NCBI GenBank assembly: GCA_031281345.1
Contig: JAITFN010000027.1
Span: 1 to 57,855, forward strand
Reading direction: 5' to 3'
DNA: 57,855 nucleotides
Origin: Candidatus Fibrimonadaceae bacterium
Lineage (GTDB): Bacteria > Fibrobacterota > Fibrobacteria > Fibrobacterales > Fibrobacteraceae
Shown: one piece after another, positions 15,916 to 24,490 of the stretch
How the letters are laid out: each line of letters starts with the position of its first letter
Position numbering within the stretch: position 1 is the first letter of the stretch
Made by a program: the position numbers and the translations under genes
The notes under the pieces: model-generated
What the model was told of the DNA's origin: nothing
What the model saw: the letters and a program-made list of their open reading frames with translations, nothing else
Database searches by the model: none

Positions 15916-16494
15916 TTACGAGGAGAATATAGTAAATCCCCCCTCAAACGCCTTCAAATTAACCTCCAACGTAGCCTCACCCACGCTTCTCTTTATCGCA
16001 TCCACAAAAACCTCTTTCTTTAGACCCAACACCGCCGCACAAAAACCGAGCATAGCGATATTAACCGTGCGAATATTATTCAATTTGGTAGCGATGCTAA
16101 TCGCATCTATCTTACGAACCGTAGCCTTATACTCCGCCAACTGCTCATAGATATCGCTGGGATATTCAGCCAAACCCAGAGCGCACGGCATTGGATATAT
16201 ATTCTGCTTATTGATAACGATAATTCCGCCATCTTTAACATACCCCGCAGAACGCAAGGCTTCAAGTTCCTCAAAAGCCAACACAACATCGGCTTGCTTT
16301 TTATCAAACAAGGGGCTATAAACTTTGTCTGCAATTCTAACATAAGTCACAACGCTACCGCCGCGTTGAGCCATTCCATGTACTTCGGATACTTTGCAGT
16401 CTTTGCCTATCAACTGTGCATAGTTGCCAAAAATTTTGCTCGCAAGGAGTGTACCCTGTCCGCCAACGCCTGCGATTAATATGTTGAAGTTCAT
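15916..16494 (-). CDS. iorB: Indolepyruvate:ferredoxin oxidoreductase, beta subunit
   Basis: A 192-residue gamma-type domain of 2-oxoacid:ferredoxin oxidoreductases: [20 protein letters not shown] at the N-terminus, [17 protein letters not shown], and [13 protein letters not shown]. With IorA it oxidatively decarboxylates aryl pyruvates to aryl-CoA with reduction of ferredoxin, or runs in reverse. Normally iorB follows iorA directly; here a gene of opposite orientation separates them. The ATG at 16494 lacks a Shine-Dalgarno and sits six bases after a TTTCTATATT box, so iorB likely has its own near-leaderless promoter. Confidence 0.92.
   Translation of the reverse strand: MNFNILIAGVGGQGTLLASKIFGNYAQLIGKDCKVSEVHGMAQRGGSVVTYVRIADKVYSPLFDKKQADVVLAFEELEALRSAGYVKDGGIIVINKQNIYPMPCALGLAEYPSDIYEQLAEYKATVRKIDAISIATKLNNIRTVNIAMLGFCAAVLGLKKEVFVDAIKRSVGEATLEVNLKAFEGGFTIFSS
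15926..15936 (-). promoter_or_regulatory. Candidate internal -10 box for paaK-ACT
   Basis: Minus-strand TTTACTATATT inside the last codons of iorB, 21 bases before the paaK ATG with an AAGGAG ribosome binding site between. The overlap with codons (FTIFSS) means it could be chance. Confidence 0.4.
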
Positions 16495-16500
16495 TTATGG

Positions 16501-16510
16501 AATATAGAAA
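16501..16510 (-). promoter_or_regulatory. Candidate -10 box, near-leaderless (iorB)
   Basis: Minus-strand TTTCTATATT followed by six bases and the iorB ATG. The 101-bp gap 16495-16595 also has to hold the promoter of the divergent gene at 16596. Confidence 0.55.
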
Positions 16511-16595
16511 TTTACGGAAAAATACAAAAAATCCTAAAGTTTTTTATATTTATGCCTATAACCATTATGTAACCATTTAACTATAAGGATTTATA

Positions 16596-17453
16596 ATGAA
16601 TATTTCAAACATGGTAGAGCATAGGCACTCTTCCGAAATTGCATCCGGTCGCCACCACTCCTCCAATGCACCAGACAAGCTAGGTGCAAGCGAGCCAGCC
16701 AAGAAAGACTCCGTTGAAATAAGTGAAGAAGGGAAAAAACTTTCTGATGAAAATACCCGCATTTCGCGGGATAATATGAGAGAAGCACCTTTTAAAATCG
16801 GCACGTCTCTTGATATTTCTAAAGCACTCTGTATAATAGATGATGAATATAGGGCATCGCATCCTAACCCTTTATTCAGGTTTGGCGATTCTTTGGTGGC
16901 TGCCAATGATTTAAAAGACAGTGATTATGCGGCTAGCTTGATAAAGCAGTCAATATTTATGGTTAACGCTAGCCCTTCCGAGCGTCTCCTTAATGTTAGT
17001 TATAGCGGCGAAACTACCTTTAAAGATTTAGAATCGACTGCTAAGAGCAGGGAAGCTGGTAAAAAACTGGCGGAATATATAGCAGAAAACTACTTTAATG
17101 ACCCTGACAAAGCAAAAGCGTTTATGGATTCAATAAATGAAAATATACGTGAGAATGAAATGCGTGACGAGAATACATTGAATTTTTGGGTAGAGAATGA
17201 GAAAAAAATGAGAGCTATTAGTGCTCAATTACATCCTCAATTACAGGCCCAATATCCTTCTAGCGTAGCTGCTCCTGGTCAGCCAAAACTTGATTATTAC
17301 GAACTTTTACACGTGAACGCAGTTCAGTCTCTTGTAATAAAAGGTGAATCCGTTCATGATTGGTTTACGAATTTTACAGGTCAAGCGAAATCATCTGTGC
17401 AAAACATGTCTATTCAGGATTTGTTGGCGAAGTATAGCGTAAAAGTGGCTTGA
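16596..17453 (+). CDS. Hypothetical protein inserted between iorB and iorA
   Basis: A 285-residue soluble protein that I do not recognise. It has no signal peptide or membrane helix. The first 60 residues look disordered and polar (HHSS, DKLGASEPAKK) and include DSVEISEEGKKLSDE, reminiscent of short segments near the N-termini of flagellum-associated or exported proteins, but this is weak. The rest appears helical. An AAGGA ribosome binding site precedes the ATG by eight bases. It runs opposite to its neighbours and ends one base before the iorA stop, splitting a gene pair that is normally contiguous, so it was probably inserted there. Confidence 0.7.
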   Translation: MNISNMVEHRHSSEIASGRHHSSNAPDKLGASEPAKKDSVEISEEGKKLSDENTRISRDNMREAPFKIGTSLDISKALCIIDDEYRASHPNPLFRFGDSLVAANDLKDSDYAASLIKQSIFMVNASPSERLLNVSYSGETTFKDLESTAKSREAGKKLAEYIAENYFNDPDKAKAFMDSINENIRENEMRDENTLNFWVENEKKMRAISAQLHPQLQAQYPSSVAAPGQPKLDYYELLHVNAVQSLVIKGESVHDWFTNFTGQAKSSVQNMSIQDLLAKYSVKVA

Positions 17454-17454
17454 T

Positions 17455-19179
17455 TTATTTTATAGCCCCAGATTTACAAGTCCCAGCACATACCATGCAA
17501 CCCGTGCAAAGCGTGGCATCCACTTCTACCGAATTGTCTTTGCATTTGCTAAGTGCAGGGCAACCTATTTTCAAGCATAGACCGCATTTTTTACAGTCAG
17601 AAATTGTTATCGCTTTACGCTGAATTGATTTGTCAAGGAGAACGCAGGGGCGTTTTGCGATTATCACGGAAACGCTATCCGCTTTGAGGCTTTCCTTGAT
17701 TGCATTTTCTATTTCTGCCAAATTGTATGGGTCAATAACCGAAACATTTTGAACTCCGCAAGCACGGCTTATTTCGCTTAAATCAAGCGTATGCGTGGGT
17801 TCACCTTTTATGGTGAGACCTGTGCCAGGGTGATTTTGGTGCCCTGTCATTCCTGTTGTGCGGTTATCCATAATGATAACGGTGATGTTCGATTTATTAT
17901 ACACCGCATCTATTAAACCTGTGATTCCGCTGTGGATAAAGGTGGAATCGCCTATTACGGCTATATTGGTTTTTGAAAACTCTTTGCCCTTTGCCTGAAA
18001 CATTCCGTGTGCATTTGAAATTGACGCGCCCATACAGATAAGCGAGTGCATTGCGTTTAGCGGTGGTGAACATCCCAATGAATAGCAACCGATATCGCCA
18101 ACCACATTGAGTTTTAATTTGTTGATGATATAAAAAACTCCGCGATGAGTGCAACCTGCGCACATAACAGGTGGGCGACCAGGGAGATTTTGCGTGAGTT
18201 CCGGCAGTGGTTTTTGCCCTAGTATTGTTTCGCGTATTTTCTGAACGCTGAGTTCGCCTTGCAATCCGGTTAAGTCTTTTCCGCTACATTTTATGCCGTT
18301 TGCTTTTAATGTGTTTTCAATAAAAGGTTCAAGCTCTTCCACCACGATGAGTTTTTCGCATTTACTTGCGAACTCTCTAATATTTTCAACTGCAATGGGA
18401 TAAACCATTCCAAGTTTGAAAATCGAAAAATCTGGCAAAGCCTCTTTCACATACTGATAAACCGCACCAGAACACACAATGCCAATTTTATTTGAGCCAT
18501 ATTCTATTTTGTTTATTTTTCCCTCAAACACATTGCCGTTTATATCGTTTGAGAGTTTTTTCTCGCGTTCTTCTACTATGGGGTGGCGTTTTTTTGCATT
18601 TGCTGGAACCATTACATATTTTTGAATGTCTTGCTTGTAAGGAAGTTCTACTTCTTTTCTCTCTCCTATTTCCACAAAAGAACGTGAGTGTGCAATTCGT
18701 GTTGTGAGACGCAAAAACACCGGAGTGTCGTATTTTTCGCTCAACTCGTAAGCGAGCATTGTGAAATCCCTTGCTTCTTGGCTGTCTGCCGGCTCAAGCA
18801 TTGGAACGTGGGCACTTTGTGCATAGTAGCGTGAGTCTTGCTCATTTTGGCTTGAATGCATACCAGGGTCATCGGCAACAGCAACCACAAGCCCAGCGTT
18901 CAATCCTGTATATGAAAACGTAAATAAAGGGTCAGCAGCCACATTGAGTCCCACGTGTTTCATAGCGACCAAAGCCCGCTTGCCCGCCATTGCAGCCCCT
19001 ATGCCAACTTCCATAGATACTTTCTCATTAACCGACCACTCGGCATTCACTTCTTTGAATGTCGCCATGCACTCGGTTATTTCCGTACTCGGCGTGCCGG
19101 GGTATGCTGCCGCCACCTTAACGCCTGCTTCGTAAGCACCTTGGGCAACTGCATGGTCGCCTAGCATGAGTGTCTTCAT
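17455..19179 (-). CDS. iorA: Indolepyruvate:ferredoxin oxidoreductase, alpha subunit
   Basis: A 574-residue fused alpha/beta subunit. The N-terminal pyrimidine-binding half contains AYPGTPSTEITE and GAAMAGKRALVAMKHVG; the C-terminal half has the thiamine diphosphate domain (GDIGCYSLGCSPP, NITVIIMDNRTTGMTGHQ). The last 50 residues carry two ferredoxin-type 4Fe-4S motifs (CKKCGLC...CP and CTGCMVCAGTC). Together with IorB it converts indolepyruvate and other aryl pyruvates to aryl-CoA. It overlaps the upstream aminotransferase by four bases and has a GGGAGGG ribosome binding site. Confidence 0.95.
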   Translation of the reverse strand: MKTLMLGDHAVAQGAYEAGVKVAAAYPGTPSTEITECMATFKEVNAEWSVNEKVSMEVGIGAAMAGKRALVAMKHVGLNVAADPLFTFSYTGLNAGLVVAVADDPGMHSSQNEQDSRYYAQSAHVPMLEPADSQEARDFTMLAYELSEKYDTPVFLRLTTRIAHSRSFVEIGERKEVELPYKQDIQKYVMVPANAKKRHPIVEEREKKLSNDINGNVFEGKINKIEYGSNKIGIVCSGAVYQYVKEALPDFSIFKLGMVYPIAVENIREFASKCEKLIVVEELEPFIENTLKANGIKCSGKDLTGLQGELSVQKIRETILGQKPLPELTQNLPGRPPVMCAGCTHRGVFYIINKLKLNVVGDIGCYSLGCSPPLNAMHSLICMGASISNAHGMFQAKGKEFSKTNIAVIGDSTFIHSGITGLIDAVYNKSNITVIIMDNRTTGMTGHQNHPGTGLTIKGEPTHTLDLSEISRACGVQNVSVIDPYNLAEIENAIKESLKADSVSVIIAKRPCVLLDKSIQRKAITISDCKKCGLCLKIGCPALSKCKDNSVEVDATLCTGCMVCAGTCKSGAIK

Positions 19180-20360
19180 TTGTTCCCTCCCTCAAAATAC
19201 TCTCCAATAATTTTAATCCCCTTCTCTATCTGTTCAAGCGTAGCATTTGAAAAATTCAACCTCATAGTATTCTTCCAACCACCATCTGGAAAAAAATGCG
19301 TACCGGGCAAATAAGCCACTCCAAGATCAACTATCTCTTTGAAACACGCAAGCAAATCGCGTTCATTGTCAAAATAACCCCATACAAACATACCGCCATT
19401 CGGAACTTGATATTTGAAAGATTTTGGAAAATATTTTTCAATGCAGTTCACCATTTGGTCACGTTTTTCCTTGTATATTGGGATAATGTTTTTCAAGTGC
19501 TCGGCTAAATTATTTTTGATGAACTCCGCCACTACAATTTGACTTATAGATGATGAGCAAACATCCGTGGATTGTTTGGATATGTTGAACCGCCCGATTA
19601 TCGCTGGATTTGCAACCGCTACCGCAATACGCATTGCAGGGGCGATGATTTTGGAGAAGCTCGCCAAATATACCACATTTTCACTTTTGTCAAAACATTT
19701 AATAGAGGGTACCGCCTCGCCTTCAAAACGTATTTGCGAATATGGGTCGTCTTCCAAAACCATTACTCCGTATCTTGCGGTGATTTCGGCAATTTTTTGG
19801 CGGTTCTCTATGCTGTAAGTACCGCCTGTGGGGTTGCCAAATGTTGGAACGGTGTATAAAAATTTCGGTTTATGCGTTTTGATTTTTTCTTCCAAATCCG
19901 CTAAATCAAGCCCCTCATTATTGGAGCTAACCCCTACCGCTTTTGCCTCGTAAGTTTGGATAATTTGCAAGGTGGATAAGTATGTTGGGTTTTCCACCAA
20001 CACAGTATCGCCTTTATTTACAAAAGTTTTGCACATAAATTCAATGCCTTGCTGCCCACCGGAGAGAACAATCATATTTTGCAGCTCGGCATTTATGCCT
20101 TTATATTCAGCGAGAAAACTTTTTAATTGCTCCAACAACAATGCTTTGCCAAGCGTGGATTCGTATTGAAGGCACTCTATAACCCCATATTTTGAGATGA
20201 TATTTTGCAAAATTCCCTCAATTTGCTTTGAGGGCAAGGTTTGCGTAGCGGGCATTCCGCCAGCAAAAGATATGATATTTCCCCTTTTTAATAGGTCAAA
20301 AATTTCCCTTATTGCACTACCGTGAACGTTTTTTAGCTTATCGCTGATTTCGTATTCCAT
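19176..20360 (-). CDS. PLP aminotransferase, aromatic/2-aminoadipate type
   Basis: A 394-residue fold-type I aminotransferase. The frame extends upstream to 20507, but the start at 20360 (MEYEISDKLKN) fits the family and a promoter box lies just before it. Visible: ISFAGGMPATQTLP, LSGGQQGIEF, FGNPTGGTYS, LEDDPYSQIRFEG and the PLP lysine in LASFSKIIAPAMRIA. Members act on aromatic amino acids, kynurenine or 2-aminoadipate. Its four-base overlap with iorA indicates that it makes or uses the aryl pyruvates handled by IorAB. No Shine-Dalgarno is seen; the TTACTATATTT box ends five bases before the ATG. Confidence 0.9.
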   Translation of the reverse strand: MEYEISDKLKNVHGSAIREIFDLLKRGNIISFAGGMPATQTLPSKQIEGILQNIISKYGVIECLQYESTLGKALLLEQLKSFLAEYKGINAELQNMIVLSGGQQGIEFMCKTFVNKGDTVLVENPTYLSTLQIIQTYEAKAVGVSSNNEGLDLADLEEKIKTHKPKFLYTVPTFGNPTGGTYSIENRQKIAEITARYGVMVLEDDPYSQIRFEGEAVPSIKCFDKSENVVYLASFSKIIAPAMRIAVAVANPAIIGRFNISKQSTDVCSSSISQIVVAEFIKNNLAEHLKNIIPIYKEKRDQMVNCIEKYFPKSFKYQVPNGGMFVWGYFDNERDLLACFKEIVDLGVAYLPGTHFFPDGGWKNTMRLNFSNATLEQIEKGIKIIGEYFEGGNK

Positions 20361-20365
20361 ATTGG

Positions 20366-20376
20366 AAATATAGTAA
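20366..20376 (-). promoter_or_regulatory. Candidate -10 box, near-leaderless (aminotransferase)
   Basis: Minus-strand TTACTATATTT, five bases before the ATG at 20360. It lies in the 40-bp gap to the divergent esterase gene. Confidence 0.55.
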
Positions 20377-20400
20377 GTGAAAAATTTATATCTTTGCCAA

Positions 20401-21093
20401 GTGCTAGAATCCATAATAAAAGAAACGGCGGAGAATGCAACAGCTTCGGTTATCTGGTTGCACGGGCTTGGTTCCGATGCACAGCATTTTGCAGACAAAG
20501 TTCCCAAACTAGGACTGCCTCATAATGCGACTATCAGATTTATTTTCCCCGATGCTCCAATAAAACCCATAAAAGCGTACAAGGGCAAAAAAATGCAAGC
20601 TTGGTGCGACCTTTTCCTTATGGCCGACGGAGTGAGCTTTGACTTGGAAAACCCAGACATAAAAGGCATAGAGGAAAGTTCCAAACTAATATCAGAGATA
20701 ATAGATGCAGAAATTGAAAAAGGCATAAAATCCGAAAATATTTTCCTCGTAGGCTTTAGTCAGGGCGTGGTAGTAGCTATGCACACGGCCCTCTTCTACC
20801 CAAAAAAACTCGCAGGCGTAGCCTGTTTATCTTCCCATTACCCTATAACAAACGCAATACCATTGAACGGAATAAACGCAAAACTCCCAATATTTTTCGG
20901 TCACGGAACCCACGATGAAGTTGTGCCGGAATCTCTTAGCGAAAAAACTTATGAATTCTTTAAATCAAACGGAAACCCTGTTGAAAGGCACACTTATCAT
21001 AATATGTGGCATACTGTGTGTTTGGAGGAATTGAAAACGCTGGGTGGGTGGATTGTGAAATTTCTACATTCTCCCCTATGTCAGACAGCATAG
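20401..21093 (+). CDS. Phospholipase/carboxylesterase family hydrolase
   Basis: A 230-residue alpha/beta hydrolase of the carboxylesterase (acyl-protein thioesterase-like) family. VIWLHGLGSDAQHF provides the oxyanion region, GFSQG the nucleophilic Ser, GTHDEVVP the catalytic Asp and MWHTVC the catalytic His. The GTG at 20401 places VIWLHGLG at residue 17 as is usual; a GTG at 20377 would add eight residues. It cleaves short esters, but the natural substrate is unknown. Its 3' end contains the promoter box and start of the next gene, which overlaps it by 16 bases in another frame. Confidence 0.9.
   Translation: MLESIIKETAENATASVIWLHGLGSDAQHFADKVPKLGLPHNATIRFIFPDAPIKPIKAYKGKKMQAWCDLFLMADGVSFDLENPDIKGIEESSKLISEIIDAEIEKGIKSENIFLVGFSQGVVVAMHTALFYPKKLAGVACLSSHYPITNAIPLNGINAKLPIFFGHGTHDEVVPESLSEKTYEFFKSNGNPVERHTYHNMWHTVCLEELKTLGGWIVKFLHSPLCQTA
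21061..21070 (+). promoter_or_regulatory. Candidate -10 box, near-leaderless (PRPP synthetase-like gene)
   Basis: TTTCTACATT, then CTCCCCT and the ATG at 21078. The box lies inside the last codons of the esterase gene, and the spacer is C-rich with no Shine-Dalgarno. Confidence 0.6.
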
Positions 21094-22250
21094 TTGTAAC
21101 AGGCACCTTTACAGACGACTCCTTTGCTATGGATGTGGCGCAGTTTTTGGGCGTGCGCGGCGATATTTCAGATGAAGTATCGCTTAAAACTTATGCAAAT
21201 AGCGAGTTTTGCCCACGTTATATCTCCGATATTGAAGACTTGGAGAGAGTGGGTCGCTACCTAGAAGGCAAGGTTGTTATTATATGCTCGGTTTCGCTTT
21301 CCGACAGAAGCCGCAACGACTGCGCAATGAGAAATATGATTTTGGCGAGAGCCGCAAAAGACAATGGTGCAAAAAGAGTGGTTTTAGTTGAACCGGATTT
21401 GTTCTATTCCGCCCAAGACAGAGGTGCATATCGCTTTGGAGAAATTGAAAAAGATCGAGAAATTTCGGACTTGAAAAAATTTGACGGGCAAGCATTCACT
21501 TCTTTGCTTTATGCCAAGCTATTAAAAGAAGCAGGCGTAGATACTGTAATAACAGTTCACAACCATTCCATAAAAGTTGAAAATCTTTTCAGAGATATTT
21601 TTGAAGGAGATTTTCACAACCTTATTCCCGCAGAAATATATGCACATTACATAAAAACCTCTGATTTTGTTCAAACGGGCAAAGACGGAGATAATTTGAT
21701 AATTGTTTCACCAGACAAAGGTGCAGCACCATTTGGGCACAGAGTGCACGATGCGCTTTGCCTTAGCGAGTGCAAGCGAGTGATACTTGATAAAAAACGC
21801 ACAGGAGAGCGCGAAGTCAGTATGGCTTTGAACCCTGCGAGCGAAGTGGATATAGGTTATTTAACGGGCAAAGATGTTATTATTTTAGACGATATGGTTC
21901 GCACAGGTTCAACCATTGTTCAATGCTGCGAATATTTGAAAAAGAGCGCAAATCCGCGGCGAGTTTGCTTTGGCGTTACGCATTTTTATTCCAGCCACGA
22001 GGCTCGCGAAAAACTGAACAGCCCCTTTATAGACGAAATTATGACCACCAATACCCTGCCCGATATTTTGAACCGAGACTGCCAGGGCAGGCTGAGGCGA
22101 AAAATGGTTGTACTGAAACTAGGCCAATGGATAGCCCGCTATGTTCTTCGTATGTTCGATATGGACTACAGCTATTTGAGCAAGCAGTTCTATATGGTGG
22201 ATATGTCTTCTAAAAATCCAAGATGGCCGCCACCTAGCTTTTTGAAGTGA
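21078..22250 (+). CDS. Ribose-phosphate pyrophosphokinase-like protein
   Basis: A 390-residue member of the PRPP synthetase family, longer than the usual 310-320. The PRPP-binding loop VIILDDMVRTGSTI is clear, as are an upstream phosphoribosyltransferase-like strand (LIIVSPDKGAAPFGHRV) and VDTVITVHNHSIKVENLF at the place of the canonical DLHxxQIQGFF. The departure from that motif and a C-terminal extension of about 60 residues make it a divergent family member. Expected reaction: ribose 5-phosphate plus ATP to PRPP, for nucleotide and His/Trp synthesis. The start at 21078 fits the family and the TTTCTACATT box seven bases before it. Confidence 0.78.
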   Translation: MSDSIVVTGTFTDDSFAMDVAQFLGVRGDISDEVSLKTYANSEFCPRYISDIEDLERVGRYLEGKVVIICSVSLSDRSRNDCAMRNMILARAAKDNGAKRVVLVEPDLFYSAQDRGAYRFGEIEKDREISDLKKFDGQAFTSLLYAKLLKEAGVDTVITVHNHSIKVENLFRDIFEGDFHNLIPAEIYAHYIKTSDFVQTGKDGDNLIIVSPDKGAAPFGHRVHDALCLSECKRVILDKKRTGEREVSMALNPASEVDIGYLTGKDVIILDDMVRTGSTIVQCCEYLKKSANPRRVCFGVTHFYSSHEAREKLNSPFIDEIMTTNTLPDILNRDCQGRLRRKMVVLKLGQWIARYVLRMFDMDYSYLSKQFYMVDMSSKNPRWPPPSFLK

Positions 22251-22260
22251 GTGGGGTAGT

Positions 22261-23754
22261 CTGACAAATTCCGAAAACAACAAACGCATAGCTAAGAACA
22301 CGCTATTCCTGTATTTCCGCAGCATTTTAACCCTTGTTGTTGGGCTTTACACTAGCCGCGAGGTACTAGCACAACTGGGTGTTAGCGATTTTGGTATTTA
22401 CAATGTGGTGGGTGGGGTTATTGTGCTGTTCAGTTTTATTCAAAGTGCCATGAATAGCGCAACAAGCCGTTTTTTTACTTTTGACCTCGGAAAAGGCGAT
22501 TTTGAGAAATTGAAAAGAACTTTTAGTTTGAGTGTGATTATCCATATTTTTACAGCTTTGCTTATTTTTATTTTGGGTGAGACAATCGGGCTTTGGTTTT
22601 TGAATACGCAACTGGTTATTCCAGAAGAGAGAATGGAAGCGGCGAATTTTGTTTATCAATTCACAATTTTCACGGCTTGCGTTGGGATTTTGCAAGTGCC
22701 ATATATGGTTGCTATTACCGCCCACGAGAGGATGAAGGTTTTTGCTTATGCCGGAATTGCAGATGCTGTGTTTAAACTTGCCGTTGTTCTTGCTCTCGGT
22801 TTTGCGACTTTTGACAAGTTGAAATTTTATTCGGTTTTGTTGTTTGGGGTTTTTGTTACAATGAATTGTTTTTATTATGTTTATTGCCGCAGAAGTTTCA
22901 AAGAAACAAGGTTTGAGTGGTTTTGGGATAAAAAAATGTTTTTGGAGAGAATAGGGTTTGGAGGGTTTGAGCTTTTGTGGGGGATTTCTGGAATTTTTGC
23001 GATACAAGGCGGAATTTTTTTGCTAAATCGTTTTTATGGGGTTTTGTTGAATGCAGCAAGTGGAGTATCCCAACAAGTGATAAATGCGTCAAATGCATTT
23101 ACAGCAAATTTTTTAACGGCTGTCTATCCACAAATAACCAAATCTTTGGCATCAGGAGAAATGGATTATTTTTACAATTTGATAATCCGCTCAAGCAAAT
23201 TTTGCTTTCTTTTGAGTTTTATGTTTATGGCACCGCTGGCGTTGCAAATGGATTTTGTTTTGAACGTATGGTTAAAAGAAGTTCCAGAATACGCAGATAT
23301 TTTTTGCAAATTGAGTATTATAAATGTATTGCTGTGTTTTCCTTTTTATCCAATTTGGCATGGAATAACCTCCACGGGAAAGATAAAAAAAATGCGAACT
23401 ATCGATGGTCTAATGGTTATGTCTATTTTTCTTTTCACATATTTGGGTTTGCATTTTTCACCTATTGGTTATGTTTGTTCACATATATTTGTAAATATTT
23501 TCAGAGTAATTTTTGCAGTGCTAGTTATTCATAAACTTACAAACTTTCCCATTGGAAAATTTATTAGACAGTCTCTAATTAAATGTTTTGCGGTTGGAGT
23601 AATTTCCATTTCTTTGCCTTTTTATATCACCTTAAATATTAATGGTTGGCAGGGATTTTTGATATGCCTTGGAGTTTTTTTGGTGATGTTTGCGGTAAGC
23701 ACTTTGTTTATTGGGCTAAATGTAAATGAGCGAAAAAAAATTAAGATATTCTAA
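22261..23754 (+). CDS. Polysaccharide flippase (Wzx/MATE-like), probable CTG start
   Basis: A 497-residue membrane protein with about twelve helices, of the polysaccharide transporter superfamily. The N-terminus LTNSENNKRIAKNTLFLYF and SREVLAQLGVSDFGIYNVVGG are typical of family members with exactly this start. No ATG, GTG or TTG is in frame between the upstream stop at 22243-22245 and this segment. The first canonical start, GTG 22405, would delete the first helix, so CTG at 22261 (after GAGTGGGG) is the best candidate. It would flip lipid-linked oligosaccharide across the inner membrane. It opens the polysaccharide region and its 3' end overlaps the converging fucosyltransferase gene by 14 bp. 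Confidence 0.85.
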   Translation: MTNSENNKRIAKNTLFLYFRSILTLVVGLYTSREVLAQLGVSDFGIYNVVGGVIVLFSFIQSAMNSATSRFFTFDLGKGDFEKLKRTFSLSVIIHIFTALLIFILGETIGLWFLNTQLVIPEERMEAANFVYQFTIFTACVGILQVPYMVAITAHERMKVFAYAGIADAVFKLAVVLALGFATFDKLKFYSVLLFGVFVTMNCFYYVYCRRSFKETRFEWFWDKKMFLERIGFGGFELLWGISGIFAIQGGIFLLNRFYGVLLNAASGVSQQVINASNAFTANFLTAVYPQITKSLASGEMDYFYNLIIRSSKFCFLLSFMFMAPLALQMDFVLNVWLKEVPEYADIFCKLSIINVLLCFPFYPIWHGITSTGKIKKMRTIDGLMVMSIFLFTYLGLHFSPIGYVCSHIFVNIFRVIFAVLVIHKLTNFPIGKFIRQSLIKCFAVGVISISLPFYITLNINGWQGFLICLGVFLVMFAVSTLFIGLNVNERKKIKIF

Positions 23755-24490
23755 CCATATAATCTGTGTAAATATCCGTCTCCCTGCCACCCACAAACCA
23801 TTTATCTGGGGCAACAACTATTTTATTTGGGTTTTGGTTAAGCCAAGCTGCCCACCAGCTATAGCTGCTGTTGGAAATTATTTGGTGTTTGCATAAACTC
23901 ATAAACTGCATATCGTGCGAGCTGGACAAATTTGGATTATAATCTACAAAAACAGAGTTGCTTGGAATGTTTATATTTTGCTTAACCCATTCCAAATCTT
24001 CGCTAAACACATAAAATATTGGAGATTCCACCTTGCTTTGAATATAAGCAATTGCATTTTCGTAATAAGCTGGAGTACACACTAAATAAATATCTGCGAA
24101 TTTAACATAATCTCCCCTGCGAATATGAAGGGCTACTGTATTGCCTTCTGGAATTTGAAGCTTTTTTTTGAATAAAAACTCTTTGCGAATTTCTGCTGCA
24201 CAATCTGCAAAATATTTTTCGCTTTGAAAATAGCCTTCAAAATAATTTAAAAAAGGTTTAAGTTTATTGCCAATTTTTGGAATTTTAGCTAAAAATGGTT
24301 TTTGCCCTATATTCTTCTGCGTTATGCAAAGTTGTCCTAGTTCAAAAATGCGTGGCGTGGCAATTTTTTTTTCACTGAAAAAAGACATATCCAATAATAA
24401 ATCTGTTTTTTTGCGCTTTGCCAGAGCAAAACCATAAGCATATTGGAACATTTGGTTGCCAAGTCCACCTATAAGTTTAATGATAATCAT
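23741..24490 (-). CDS. Alpha-1,2-fucosyltransferase (GT11)
   Basis: A 249-residue glycosyltransferase of family 11. IIIKLIGGLGNQMFQYAYG at the N-terminus, HIRRGDY in the GDP-fucose binding region and SNSSYSWWAAWLN near the end are the family's conserved motifs. It is likely to add an alpha-1,2-linked fucose (or a similar 6-deoxyhexose) to the surface glycan. It is the last gene of the minus-strand cluster and overlaps the preceding glycosyltransferase gene by four bases. Confidence 0.92.
   Translation of the reverse strand: MIIIKLIGGLGNQMFQYAYGFALAKRKKTDLLLDMSFFSEKKIATPRIFELGQLCITQKNIGQKPFLAKIPKIGNKLKPFLNYFEGYFQSEKYFADCAAEIRKEFLFKKKLQIPEGNTVALHIRRGDYVKFADIYLVCTPAYYENAIAYIQSKVESPIFYVFSEDLEWVKQNINIPSNSVFVDYNPNLSSSHDMQFMSLCKHQIISNSSYSWWAAWLNQNPNKIVVAPDKWFVGGRETDIYTDYMVRIS

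Noticed and set aside
20361-20507. Longer aminotransferase starting at 20507
   Set aside because: The added 49 residues run back through the divergent esterase gene and promoter box and do not resemble the family N-terminus.
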